Source: CAKAHY01 sp963522175
Lineage (GTDB): Bacteria; Bacillota; Clostridia; Lachnospirales; Lachnospiraceae
Assembly: GCA_963522175.1 (NCBI GenBank)
Contig: CAUQXC010000018.1
Coordinates: forward strand, 1 to 19,442
Reading direction: 5' to 3'
DNA: 19,442 bases
Both the position numbers and the translations under genes were made by a program. Below, piece by piece: positions 1 to 8,566 of this stretch. Under the pieces are notes generated by a model. It had not been told where the DNA came from, did no database searches, and saw only the letters and a list, made by a program, of their open reading frames with translations. Within the stretch, counting starts at the first letter, position 1, and the number at the start of each line of letters is the position of its first letter.

Positions 1-45
1 CCCTACGTGGACTTTCACCACAGACTGATGGCATGCCCGTCATAC
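1..45 (-). ncRNA. Possible 5' end of a group II intron (partial, runs off the window)
   Basis: Read on the minus strand, this starts GTATGACGGGCATGCC and then contains a short GTGG/CCAC hairpin closing on TGAAAGT (positions 7-21). The GTGAAAGTCCAC stretch after a GTRYG-like 5' start resembles domain I of bacterial group II introns as I remember them. It lies just downstream of a hairpin followed by TATTATT, which is the kind of site class IIC introns prefer. Only 45 bases are visible, with no reverse transcriptase and no domain V, so this is a resemblance and not a proof. Confidence 0.4.
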
Positions 46-79
46 AATAATAGGGCGGAAGATGTTACTCTCCCGCCCT
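46..79 (-). terminator. GC-rich hairpin, terminator-like
   Basis: Arms at 52-58 and 73-79 are a perfect 7-bp inverted repeat (AGGGCGG/CCGCCCT) with a 14-base loop. On the minus strand it is followed by TATTATT, which is only a modest T tract. It is the second hairpin after the DUF4366 gene and sits next to the possible intron 5' end. Confidence 0.5.
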
Positions 80-83
80 GTCT

Positions 84-117
84 TTTGCACCAAATATTGT
101 ATAGTTTTGGGTGCAAA
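84..117 (-). terminator. Hairpin directly after the DUF4366 gene
   Basis: An 8-bp perfect inverted repeat (TTTGCACC at 84-91, GGTGCAAA at 110-117) begins one base after the stop codon of the surface-protein gene. There is no long T tract on the minus strand. It may therefore be a weak terminator or an mRNA 3'-stabilising hairpin ending the conjugation operon. Confidence 0.45.
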
Positions 118-118
118 T

Positions 119-2305
119 TTATTCCAATTCATCTTCTTTATCTTCTGTTTCTGTTTCATCTACTTCATTTTCACTTTCTTCTGCCTCTGAAAAGAAATCA
201 TCATCTTCCTCCTCAAAGCCTTCAAGCTCCTTATCTTCTTTTTTCTTAACGACCTTGAAATAATATCCTGCACCTAATGCTCCTGCTACTACAAGAATGA
301 GAATTAAGTAGGTTCCCATATTGCTGCTTTCTTCTTTTTTTACTGGCTTAGGTTCTTCTTTTTCAGGTTCTTCCTTTGTAATTTCCTGTTTTGGAGCTTC
401 TTTCTTTTCAACCATATTAAGAAGATCATCTTCGGATACTTCTGTTAGGAGCATGACATTTTCGCTATCCTCATCGTGATTGATGATTAAATGAAAGGTC
501 TTGCCATTCTTAGTAGTAAAGGTAACAAACTGTCTTGCATCCGCTGAATACATATCCGTTTCTTTATTATCTTTACTGTCATTATGGTGTATTGGATAAT
601 CCTTGTTCGCATTATCCTTATTTTCCGTAACAGTTCCTCTTGCCTTTGATGGTGCTGACGCAACTCCTTTATTGGTATTTACATTCTTACTTGAACCATC
701 CATAGAGGAATCCTGACTGCTGTTATTGGCAGGCTGTTTCGGTGTCAGCTTATTGGGATAACGAACTTCTTTTTCTTTGTCATTATTCTTACCAATATTT
801 GTGTCCTTTGTAATCTTTCCTGTATTATCCTGTGATGATGAGCCTTTACCCGTATCACTTACAGATGTTTGAGGAAAGTTTCCTGTTCCTGTTTTCATTC
901 CGGAGATAGGGCTGATTGGTGTTACAGTAGGATTATGCGTAACTGTAGCCTTGCCAACCTCATTCGTCTTTTTCTCAAGCTCCTTAATTTTCTCAGTTAG
1001 CTTCTCAATCTCCTTTTTAATATCCGCCGATAAATCCTTATCGTCTTTGCCCTTTTCAAGTTTTTCCTTCAGCTTATCTATTTTTTCCTCAAGGTCTTTG
1101 ATTTTCTCCTTTTGCTTGTCGCTTAATTTATCCTTGTCCTTAATCTCCTGATTTAGCTTATCAAGTTTTTCCTGAAGTTCCTTAGATTCCTTTTCCATTT
1201 TGGAAATGTCATCTTTGCTAAGCTCTGTTTGAATTCCCTTATCTTCAGTTTTTGGCTTTTCTGTCTGCGTCTGAGCATTACTTTCTAACTTCTTTACAAT
1301 TCGGATAATACTATCGCTTCCATCACCTTTTACTGTGTAGCTTACAAAATCGTCATTAAAACTCATATTATCCGGAAGCATTTCAAGATCAGACGCATCA
1401 ATCATCTGATTTTTGTCAAAGGAAGCTGAATACTCCTTATATACATTTCCGTCCTGATATTGATATTTGATCTTTACTTCACTTTTTGTCTGACTTTCCT
1501 CATCCTTAGTATCCTTATTGTCTGTTTGAGCTGACGCATTCGCTACCCTCTTATATAAATCCTCTAAAGGTAATTCAAGGTAGGGTACACCAGTATGAAA
1601 TCTATTCCATGTTTCAATAATCAGCTTGTCCTTAACAATCTTAATTTCTTTTACATTGTTGATATTGGGATTTGCTTCTTTTACTCTGCCAATAATAGAA
1701 TTCTTTGTTTCCTCTTTAAACTCTCCCTCATAGTCAACAGTTACTTTCTCAATATTTCTATTTAACTGTAGAACAGGGCAGGTATAGACAATGACATTTG
1801 CTTTCTTTCCTTTTACGGTTCGTTCTTCTGCATTTTCTGTAATATCTCCAATATAGTAATTATCCTTATCTCTTGGAGAAACGATACTTGTAAAAGCACC
1901 TGTCCCTATATTATGAATTCGATAATATGGATAGGGTTTCTTTGTCATATATCTTAGATCATCTAACTGATTTACCTTGTCCATATTCTCATTGGTAAAG
2001 GTTTCATTATACTTATCGACAACTACACCGCCCTTTTCTTCAAAGGATTTTGATAAGGAAAATTTAAAGTTCAATGGCTGACCTTCCTTATTTCCTTTTC
2101 CGAGATGATAAAATCCTCTAAAGGTGTCATCTGAAGTATGATCCTCAAATTTCAGTTCATAATATGTTTCATATTTTTCAGGCGGTTCATTTGATGCAAA
2201 TACTGTCTTTGCACCAACTTTTAACACCCCTAAAACTCCACCCATTAGCAGGGTAAAAGCTACAACAATGGCTGTAATTCTTTTATTTTTCAAACTGGTT
2301 TTCAT
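119..2305 (-). CDS. DUF4366 (CD1107-like) mobile-element surface protein, enlarged form
   Basis: A 728-residue protein anchored at the cell surface. Residues about 10-38 form a signal peptide or N-terminal anchor. An extracellular domain I do not recognise follows, to about residue 260. A highly charged heptad-rich coiled coil lies at about 355-450, then a Ser/Thr/Asn-rich low-complexity linker to about 590. A C-terminal DUF4366-like domain (VTFTTKNGKTFHLIIN) leads to a membrane span at about 660-682 and a very acidic cytoplasmic tail. CD1107 proteins of Tn1549-like elements carry the DUF4366 part and are, as I recall, much shorter. The 5' end overlaps the DUF4315 gene by 23 bases, and its ribosome site (AAAGGAG) lies inside that gene, so translation is probably coupled. 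It is the last gene before two hairpins. A role in cell-cell contact or scaffolding of the mating channel is inference. Confidence 0.8.
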   Translation of the reverse strand: MKTSLKNKRITAIVVAFTLLMGGVLGVLKVGAKTVFASNEPPEKYETYYELKFEDHTSDDTFRGFYHLGKGNKEGQPLNFKFSLSKSFEEKGGVVVDKYNETFTNENMDKVNQLDDLRYMTKKPYPYYRIHNIGTGAFTSIVSPRDKDNYYIGDITENAEERTVKGKKANVIVYTCPVLQLNRNIEKVTVDYEGEFKEETKNSIIGRVKEANPNINNVKEIKIVKDKLIIETWNRFHTGVPYLELPLEDLYKRVANASAQTDNKDTKDEESQTKSEVKIKYQYQDGNVYKEYSASFDKNQMIDASDLEMLPDNMSFNDDFVSYTVKGDGSDSIIRIVKKLESNAQTQTEKPKTEDKGIQTELSKDDISKMEKESKELQEKLDKLNQEIKDKDKLSDKQKEKIKDLEEKIDKLKEKLEKGKDDKDLSADIKKEIEKLTEKIKELEKKTNEVGKATVTHNPTVTPISPISGMKTGTGNFPQTSVSDTGKGSSSQDNTGKITKDTNIGKNNDKEKEVRYPNKLTPKQPANNSSQDSSMDGSSKNVNTNKGVASAPSKARGTVTENKDNANKDYPIHHNDSKDNKETDMYSADARQFVTFTTKNGKTFHLIINHDEDSENVMLLTEVSEDDLLNMVEKKEAPKQEITKEEPEKEEPKPVKKEESSNMGTYLILILVVAGALGAGYYFKVVKKKEDKELEGFEEEDDDFFSEAEESENEVDETETEDKEDELE

Positions 2306-2519
2306 TTGTTTTCTCCTTTTTCACTTCTGCTTTTTCTCTGTTTACTTTTGCCATTAAATCACTGATTGTAATGTTGTTCTTTCTGCAAATGGCAATAATT
2401 TCTTCGTTTTCAAGTTCTTCCTCACGAATGAACAAAGGCTCCAATTCTTCATCAATCAGAGCCTTTTTATCTTTTAATTTCTTTATTCTGTTTTTTACTG
2501 CTGTAAGTTCTTTTTTCAA
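2283..2519 (-). CDS. DUF4315 family protein
   Basis: A 78-residue, highly charged and almost wholly helical protein, coiled-coil at residues 1-40 and ending in a Lys/Glu-rich tail. Sequence and position between the CD1108-like hydrolase and the DUF4366 protein match the DUF4315 family, a standard small protein of Tn1549-like ICEs with no known biochemical function. The start codon is TTG at 2517-2519, chosen because a full AGGAGG lies 7 bases upstream and no ATG in frame fits. The gene is 12 bases after the hydrolase gene and overlaps the next gene by 23 bases. Confidence 0.8.
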   Translation of the reverse strand: MKKELTAVKNRIKKLKDKKALIDEELEPLFIREEELENEEIIAICRKNNITISDLMAKVNREKAEVKKEKTNENQFEK

Positions 2520-2531
2520 ATTGTGTCCTCC

Positions 2532-4664
2532 TTATCTGTTTACATTTGGCGGAAAGCCGAAGCCTACTGGATGATGCTGACAAAAAGATGCTATCCAATC
2601 ATCTAAAGTTGTTACTCTGATTCGACCGATATTATCTATTACTTTGCCATCGCCTATATAAATGCCTACATGACCATAAGTAAGTCCTGCTGTACTTCCG
2701 CTGCTACTACTTTCCACCGCAACAAGCATTCCCACCTTGAGTTTTGATTTGTCCGATGTAAAGGTGTAGTTTCGATACATATCACAGGCATTTCCGCCAA
2801 TATATCCAAGTCCTGCATTTTGATAGACCTGTGATACCCACATGGCACACCAGCCTGCCCCCGGAGATGGCGTAATGTATGCAGCATTTACAATCTTCTT
2901 TTGAACTTCCGTAGAAGCCTCATACTCTTTTCCGCCTCCGATACCTCCATTGGAAGCAATAAGGTCGCTATTACCAAAGGCTTCTCCCATATTGCCTTGA
3001 GCAAGGAATAGGGCTTCATAGTGCTTCAGATTGTCAGGATAGTTTGCAAAAACCTTTCTGATAATGCTATCCATCTCTTTTTTATGAAGCGTTACAATCA
3101 GTTTCTTGTACTCGTAAGGTTCTTCATGGCTTTCGGTATATTCATTTCCATCTTCATCGGTATAAGTTTCTGTAACTGTCCTATATCTGATTTCCACTTC
3201 TTCCTTATACTCAAGGTCATACATGGACTTAAAAAGCTCATTTAATACGGAGCTTACTTCCGATGCATTCTTTACTTCCCCGCACCTTGATGTAATGTAG
3301 GATAAAAGCTCGTGGACATTATGACCGATGTACTCTGTGTTATTTAGGATGTACTCATCATATCCGGGATAATTTTCTTCTACATTGTCAACCTCACTTT
3401 GAAGCTCCTTTTCCATCTCCGAAAAATTCTCATTGATTTCACTTAGGACATTTGGCTTTGACAAATAGCTTGTTGTAAGAACAGAACTTGTGGAGTTCAT
3501 AAAGCCTGTCATTCCTGTTCCTGCAAAGTTGATAAAGAAAGTTCCCAAAATAATAAGACCTATGAAAATAATCATAAGTCCCTTCGCTTTTCTTAATATA
3601 ACTTCCTTTGAACTTTTAAGACTTCCTATAAGCCCTTCCTTAATGCGATCTCTAAGCCTTGACTTATTCTTCCTTTTAATGGAATCTTTCATCTGCTTTC
3701 GCTTCTGAAATCGCTTAAAGTTATTTGCTTTTTGATACTCCTGTGTCTTTTTCAGCTCCTCTTTGGCATCTCGAAACTCAAGTTTGGATTTTCTCTTTCT
3801 GATTTTATAGTCCTTATTCGTAAGGTCATATCCTTTTTTTGCTTTTTTCTTATCCGAGTAGTTCTTAATGCCATGAATGAGCTTTGAGCTTGTATCTGCT
3901 GTCTTCTCTCCTGCCTCTACCCCTTGATTTTCATCGCTTCCATGAGATAGGTAATCTCTTACGGTTTCACTTCCTTTAGCAAGTCCTGATAAAGCGGACA
4001 CTTTAGAAGTCTTATTCTTAAAGGCTCTTTCCTGTTCTTTAGAAAGCCTGTTTTTCTTTTCTCTATCAAGAATGGCTTCTTTTCCGCTTTTTTTACTATC
4101 CGCCTTTTCCTCTTTGGCTTCTTTATCCTTTTTTCTGGTATAGAGCTTATCAGAATAGTTTTTTCTCTTATAATTTTTCTTTTGAGCTTTTTGGCTTTTT
4201 GAAAAGCCTTTTGTATCTTCTACTTTATGTTGCAGATTATCCTCTACATCATAGGTTGACTCAAAATAGTCGCTGTCCCTAAAGTCATTGTCATATCTGT
4301 CTATGATTCCGTCATTGTCGAGGTCTTTTCCTAAAGGATCATAGATTTTTCCATCCTTAACCTCAGTATCATAATCCGCTTTCCCGATTTCTTCCTGACT
4401 TACACTTCCTGTTTCAGGACTTCTATACCTTGCATTTCTTTTAGAAGTTTTTCCGTTTAATTCAGTTTCTGCACTTCTCTTACTGACCTTTTCATGAACC
4501 TTATCTTGAAATCTGTCTTTGTCATGGACGATTTTCCCTCTGTAATCATCGTTATGCTTTAGCTTATTTTCTTCAGGCTCTATGCTGCTATTACTTTGCA
4601 GCCTTTCCTTTTCAATCCTTGCCCTTTGCCTTTCCTTAAAGTCCTTTTTCAGTTTCTTTCCCAT
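2532..4664 (-). CDS. CD1108-like mobile-element cell-wall hydrolase (C-terminal NlpC/CHAP-like domain)
   Basis: A 710-residue protein probably needed to open peptidoglycan for the mating channel (VirB1-like role). Residues 1-350 are a long Lys/Glu-rich cytoplasmic region. It contains an Asp-rich DLDNDGIIDRYDND motif near residue 120 that looks like a calcium-binding loop of the EF-hand/thrombospondin-3 type. One membrane span lies at about 358-382. An extracellular region at about 440-560 occupies the place of the lysozyme-like domain in CD1108 proteins but is degenerate to my eye. The C-terminal domain from about 575 has a candidate catalytic Cys (GWCAMWVSQVY, about 605) and His (YGHVGIYIGDG, about 663), as in NlpC/P60 and CHAP cysteine hydrolases. 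It starts 4 bases after the virB4 stop, with GAGGT as ribosome site. Family assignment is firm; the exact bond cut is not known. Confidence 0.85.
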   Translation of the reverse strand: MGKKLKKDFKERQRARIEKERLQSNSSIEPEENKLKHNDDYRGKIVHDKDRFQDKVHEKVSKRSAETELNGKTSKRNARYRSPETGSVSQEEIGKADYDTEVKDGKIYDPLGKDLDNDGIIDRYDNDFRDSDYFESTYDVEDNLQHKVEDTKGFSKSQKAQKKNYKRKNYSDKLYTRKKDKEAKEEKADSKKSGKEAILDREKKNRLSKEQERAFKNKTSKVSALSGLAKGSETVRDYLSHGSDENQGVEAGEKTADTSSKLIHGIKNYSDKKKAKKGYDLTNKDYKIRKRKSKLEFRDAKEELKKTQEYQKANNFKRFQKRKQMKDSIKRKNKSRLRDRIKEGLIGSLKSSKEVILRKAKGLMIIFIGLIILGTFFINFAGTGMTGFMNSTSSVLTTSYLSKPNVLSEINENFSEMEKELQSEVDNVEENYPGYDEYILNNTEYIGHNVHELLSYITSRCGEVKNASEVSSVLNELFKSMYDLEYKEEVEIRYRTVTETYTDEDGNEYTESHEEPYEYKKLIVTLHKKEMDSIIRKVFANYPDNLKHYEALFLAQGNMGEAFGNSDLIASNGGIGGGKEYEASTEVQKKIVNAAYITPSPGAGWCAMWVSQVYQNAGLGYIGGNACDMYRNYTFTSDKSKLKVGMLVAVESSSSGSTAGLTYGHVGIYIGDGKVIDNIGRIRVTTLDDWIASFCQHHPVGFGFPPNVNR

Positions 4665-4668
4665 AAGC

Positions 4669-7098
4669 CTACCTCACTTCTTCAGGCTTGGTTGTCATTT
4701 TCTGATAAAGGATTGTGTCTTTCGGGAATTTATCAAGGAAAGGGACAATGGTATTTCCAAAGAACAAAAGTCCTTCTCCTGCATTGGAATTGGTTACATA
4801 TTTTAGCTGTGGCTGTGAGATTTTAAGTTTCCTTGCTAAAATCTCTCTATCTCCTGAAGCCTGATTAAGCATTAAAACAAAGTCCGTATTATCAAAGATA
4901 TTTTCAATTTCCTTGCTCATAAGTAAGTCTTTGACATTTTGTGTAATGCCTGTCGGGATTCCTCCCCACTTACGAAATCTTTTCCAAATTTCTACGGAAT
5001 AGGAAGCTGTCTGCTCATCTTTTAACAATAAGTGAAACTCGTCGATATAGTACCTTGTAGCCTTATTTCCTCTGTTTTGCGATACCTTATTCCACACCTG
5101 ATCCTGAATAACAAGCATTCCGATTTTTTTAAGCTGTGAGCCTAACTCCTTAATATCAAAACAAAGTAGCTGCTTATTTAAGTCCACATTGGACTGATGG
5201 TTAAATACATTTAAGGATCCTGTTACATAAATCTCCATTTCCGTTGCCAGCTTTTTACCGACTTTTTCTTCCTGATTTTTGAGCATATCATACAGGTTTT
5301 GAAGAATCGGCATATTACAAGGCTTTGGATTTTCAAAATACTTTTCATAAATCTTAGGAAGGCATCTGTCTATAACCGACTTTTCTTCTGCTGTAAGACC
5401 ACTACCGCCAACTACTAATTCAAGCATCGACATAATGAAGTTTGCTTTATCTTTCAGTGGTGCGTCCCCATCGCCATAGTTCATATTTATATCTAAAGGA
5501 TTAAGGTAGTCTTTTGACTTACTGCTGACCTTTATTACTTCTCCTTTAAACTGACGAACAAGGTTTCCGTACTCGCCTTCCGGATCGCAGATAATAACGT
5601 CATCATCCGTTGTAAGAATGGCATTTGCCATTTCTCTTTTTGCACTAAAGGATTTACCACTTCCCGGAGTTCCGAGAATTAAACCGTTCGGGTTTTTCAA
5701 TTTCTTTCTATCAGCCATAATCAGGTTATGGCTTAGGGCATTTAGTCCATAATACAAACTGTTCGCCGAATTTATGAAAAGCTCCTCTGTGGTAAAAGGC
5801 ATAAATACTGCCGTAGATGATGAGGTTAGTCCTCTGTCAATTTCAATCTTATTTACCCCAAGTGGAAGTACACTGATTAAGCCCTGCTCCTGTGAGTGAT
5901 CAAGTCTTTTTAACTTGCAATTATGCTTATTGGCAATGGAGCTGATTTGAGAAATGGTATTGTCCAGCCTTTGAATTGTCCTTGCAAAGTTCATAAAGAT
6001 GATGGTTACGACAAACATACGCTCATCTCTTGTCTGAAGGTCTTTTAAGAGGCTTTTTACATCTTCCCCATAGGTGATTAAATCACTTGGAAGAATGTCC
6101 ATATCATAACCGCTTCTTACAGCCTTTTTATTCTCCTCAATCTTCATCTTGTCAATATCGGTATTTTTTCTTTTTACCATCTTGATGGCTTCCGACTGTT
6201 CGATTGCCTTGATATGAAAAGAGATATTGATGTTATCGTCTATATCCAAAAACTCTGCAAGCATACGGTCTGAAAGCTCACTTGCAAGGATTTGAAAATG
6301 ACTTGCTGCTCCGATAAATTTCCCAAACTTAAAATACCTTGACGGTGTAAAGTTAAATTCATCAGGAGCAATATATGTCTTTGTGCTTTCTTTCTTCTTT
6401 AAGTCCTTATATGAAAATTCAAAGGTCTTATTGGGATTTAAAACATCATGAAGTATCTTCAGCCTTTCTTCTCCGTTTAGACTTTCTGCTCTTACTCCCA
6501 TACTTTTAAGACTTGATAATATATCTATCTCCAGTCTTTCAAGTTTTGATGTTGCCTGCTCTAAATTATCCGCTTCCACTGTAAAGGTTACATACTTTGA
6601 TTTTTTCAGTCCGTTATTTCCCTTTACAATCTGGCTTTTCAGCATTTCTCTAAACTCAAGGCGAATATCGTCAAAACCGTCCTTTTTATCCGGTATTTGA
6701 ATGGCTGATTTCATTTCTTCATTTCTGCCAAGCTGATTAATATATGAAAACTCTATGCTGACACTTGGATCAAAGGAATTAAGAAAATTTGCAAACTGAT
6801 TAAAAATCAAATCTCTATCTTCTTCTAAGGCAAGCTGATAGTTTATATCCTCAAAGGCAATACTCTTATTAAAATGCTTTTCATCAATCTGACATATCCC
6901 GCTTTTTAAGAGTCTAAGATAGGGAATGGTATCTTCAACAGTGTATCTTTTCGGTTCTTTCCTAAAGATAAGGTCAAGTAATCCGCCCCTATCTTTTTTA
7001 GACTTTCCCTTATTTTGCTTTAAGTCCTGTTTTTGACTTCTTAACTTCTTTTGGTTTTGTTCTAACTTTAGCTGCTGAATTTTTCTTTTGTCTTTCAA
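4669..7098 (-). CDS. virB4: VirB4-like conjugation ATPase
   Basis: An 809-residue cytoplasmic ATPase that powers the type IV secretion channel of the ICE. The N-terminal half is the VirB4 dock region. The ATPase half has Walker A GTPGSGKSFSAKREM at about 473-487, followed by IICDPEGEYGNLV, and Walker B RYYIDEFHLLL at about 683. Length and motif order match VirB4/TraE proteins of Tn1549-like elements. The start is TTG at 7096-7098, supported by AGGAGGT 5 bases upstream. The first 89 bases lie inside the 3' end of prgI in another frame. A basic N-terminal leader of about 40 residues (Lys/Gln-rich) precedes the conserved region. The next gene begins 4 bases after the stop, consistent with one operon. 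Confidence 0.93.
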   Translation of the reverse strand: MKDKRKIQQLKLEQNQKKLRSQKQDLKQNKGKSKKDRGGLLDLIFRKEPKRYTVEDTIPYLRLLKSGICQIDEKHFNKSIAFEDINYQLALEEDRDLIFNQFANFLNSFDPSVSIEFSYINQLGRNEEMKSAIQIPDKKDGFDDIRLEFREMLKSQIVKGNNGLKKSKYVTFTVEADNLEQATSKLERLEIDILSSLKSMGVRAESLNGEERLKILHDVLNPNKTFEFSYKDLKKKESTKTYIAPDEFNFTPSRYFKFGKFIGAASHFQILASELSDRMLAEFLDIDDNINISFHIKAIEQSEAIKMVKRKNTDIDKMKIEENKKAVRSGYDMDILPSDLITYGEDVKSLLKDLQTRDERMFVVTIIFMNFARTIQRLDNTISQISSIANKHNCKLKRLDHSQEQGLISVLPLGVNKIEIDRGLTSSSTAVFMPFTTEELFINSANSLYYGLNALSHNLIMADRKKLKNPNGLILGTPGSGKSFSAKREMANAILTTDDDVIICDPEGEYGNLVRQFKGEVIKVSSKSKDYLNPLDINMNYGDGDAPLKDKANFIMSMLELVVGGSGLTAEEKSVIDRCLPKIYEKYFENPKPCNMPILQNLYDMLKNQEEKVGKKLATEMEIYVTGSLNVFNHQSNVDLNKQLLCFDIKELGSQLKKIGMLVIQDQVWNKVSQNRGNKATRYYIDEFHLLLKDEQTASYSVEIWKRFRKWGGIPTGITQNVKDLLMSKEIENIFDNTDFVLMLNQASGDREILARKLKISQPQLKYVTNSNAGEGLLFFGNTIVPFLDKFPKDTILYQKMTTKPEEVR

Positions 7099-7399
7099 GA
7101 TAAACCTCCTTTCTCACTCTTTTTTGTGGCTGATAAAATTTGTGAAGGTAAATATACTTAAAATATTTCTCAAAGCTAAGTCCGTCCTTTTCAAAAAGAG
7201 TTATGAAAAATATAGGGAGAGTGGACACAATGAGAAAGATGACTGCTATATCATTTGGAACGACCTTTCGCATAAATAAATAGATTGGTATTCCAATAAG
7301 TCCTGCAATCGTAAAACCTATAAGCTGTCTTTTCGTCAAATTGAATGCAACCTTTGTTTTTACCTTCTTTAAGTCTTTTGGGATAGGTACATACGCCAT
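7010..7399 (-). CDS. prgI: PrgI family protein (VirB3-like channel component)
   Basis: A 129-residue inner-membrane protein. It starts MAYVPIPKDLKKVKTKVAFNL, the usual PrgI opening. Two adjacent hydrophobic spans follow (about 27-45 and 50-70), then a basic cytoplasmic tail rich in Lys. PrgI proteins sit directly before VirB4 in Gram-positive conjugation systems and are taken as VirB3 equivalents. The ribosome site GGGAGGT lies 5 bases before the ATG. The 3' end overlaps virB4 by 89 bases, so the Lys-rich tail and the virB4 leader share DNA. The overlap should couple their translation. Confidence 0.9.
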   Translation of the reverse strand: MAYVPIPKDLKKVKTKVAFNLTKRQLIGFTIAGLIGIPIYLFMRKVVPNDIAVIFLIVSTLPIFFITLFEKDGLSFEKYFKYIYLHKFYQPQKRVRKEVYLERQKKNSAAKVRTKPKEVKKSKTGLKAK

Positions 7400-7402
7400 A
7401 AC

Positions 7403-7669
7403 TTACCTCCCATCTTCTTTTCCCTTTGAAAGCTCCTCTATATGCTCATATACGGAGCCGATTTCTTCCTGAATACTTGCAATCTGTTCATCTGTACTTC
7501 TGTTATATCTTTCCTGCATTAGACAAAAATCATTGTGGCAGCGACCGATGTCTTTTGTTCTTTCTTCCAAATCATTCTCTTTGATGTGAAGCCTGATTCT
7601 ATCCATCACTGCCAAAATACCTGTTCCAACTGCTACCGCTATCAATACTGTTTTTCTTTTGTTCATCAT
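7403..7669 (-). CDS. Small membrane-anchored protein of unknown function
   Basis: An 88-residue protein I do not recognise. It has a short hydrophobic segment at residues 8-20 (VLIAVAVGTGILAV), then a charged helical region with two Cys (CHNDFC, about residues 44-49). It ends in a Glu-rich helix likely to form a coiled coil. It lies between the VirB6-like gene and prgI, with gaps of 14 and 3 bases, so it is part of the transfer operon. A structural role in the channel is inference from position. Two adjacent ATG codons are available; the first is 6 bases after GGATAG and either could be used. Confidence 0.7.
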   Translation of the reverse strand: MMNKRKTVLIAVAVGTGILAVMDRIRLHIKENDLEERTKDIGRCHNDFCLMQERYNRSTDEQIASIQEEIGSVYEHIEELSKGKEDGR

Positions 7670-7683
7670 ATCTATCCTTTCTT

Positions 7684-8547
7684 TTAGTGTGCATTTAATA
7701 CGCTTTTGGCCAGTGTTCCGCTCTTTAGCATCATTAACCCCAGCAAAACCGCATATCCAAGTATCGTAAAGGTACTTGTGTGTATATCTGTTATTTGTAT
7801 TGTCTTAACTAATACTGCGTATATTCCAAGACAAACCATTAAAAAGAGTCCTTGTAATCCTATGGCAAATAAGCCTTTGATATAGTTTGTTCCGATTTGT
7901 CCCCACTCTTTGTTTCCCATTGTGGCAAAAGGAATGGCTGAAACGGATGAGTAAACATAAATCTCAAACATTCTGCCGTATACCACAAGCATAATCACAA
8001 TGGAAATGACCTGTATTGCCATCTTTATGAGCGAGGTTTCAAAGAGTATCATGACAAGCTCTCCAAGACCTTTATCTTTTAAGCCTTCTACCATCGTTAC
8101 AATCTGATCTCCAGAGATAACGGCAGAGGTGTTAATTACCCCTGCCGCTTTATTTACCATGTGCTGTGCCACATCAAAGACTGCCATAGAAAACTGAAAA
8201 GCATGGGACACTAACCATACGGCAATCCACATCTTTATGATGTATTTGAAAAATTCAAAGGTATCCGTATCGTGCATATTGTTCTTTTGCATAACCATAT
8301 TGATAAGCTCGATACAAAGGACTGCCGTTATGATTAGCCCTGCAATGGGGATAATGACAGAGTCGTTAATGCTTTTGATAAAACTAAAAACCTGTCCATT
8401 CCACCCCATCGGTGTCTTTCCCACATCCGTTGCAATCGCACCAACTTTATCGTTGATGTCAAGAAACATGGACTCTAAGTTTGCTTGGATACCGCCCAGT
8501 AGAAGATCTTTGAAAAACTCCTCTATCTTGTCGAATATCCCAAACAT
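7684..8547 (-). CDS. VirB6/TrbL-like conjugal transfer membrane protein
   Basis: A 287-residue integral membrane protein. About five hydrophobic spans are visible: 64-87, 99-124, 175-200, 222-247 and 258-277. It has an amphipathic N-terminal helix (FGIFDKIEEFFKDLLLGG) and the conserved GNKEWGQIGTNYIKG stretch before the fourth span. This matches the TrbL/VirB6 proteins next to Maff2 in Tn1549-like ICEs, thought to form the inner-membrane part of the mating channel. The ribosome site AAGGAG precedes the ATG. The gap to the Maff2 gene is 19 bases. Confidence 0.87.
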   Translation of the reverse strand: MFGIFDKIEEFFKDLLLGGIQANLESMFLDINDKVGAIATDVGKTPMGWNGQVFSFIKSINDSVIIPIAGLIITAVLCIELINMVMQKNNMHDTDTFEFFKYIIKMWIAVWLVSHAFQFSMAVFDVAQHMVNKAAGVINTSAVISGDQIVTMVEGLKDKGLGELVMILFETSLIKMAIQVISIVIMLVVYGRMFEIYVYSSVSAIPFATMGNKEWGQIGTNYIKGLFAIGLQGLFLMVCLGIYAVLVKTIQITDIHTSTFTILGYAVLLGLMMLKSGTLAKSVLNAH

Positions 8548-8566
8548 TTAATTTCTCCTTTTCTTC

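Noticed and set aside
7..249. 80-codon plus-strand ORF at the left edge
   Set aside because: It is low-complexity Leu/His/Phe-rich, antisense to the acidic tail of the DUF4366 gene and the hairpins, and has no ribosome site.
951..1151. Ser/Phe-rich plus-strand ORF
   Set aside because: It is the mirror of the Lys/Glu coiled coil of the DUF4366 protein; such antisense ORFs arise from AAA/GAA codons.
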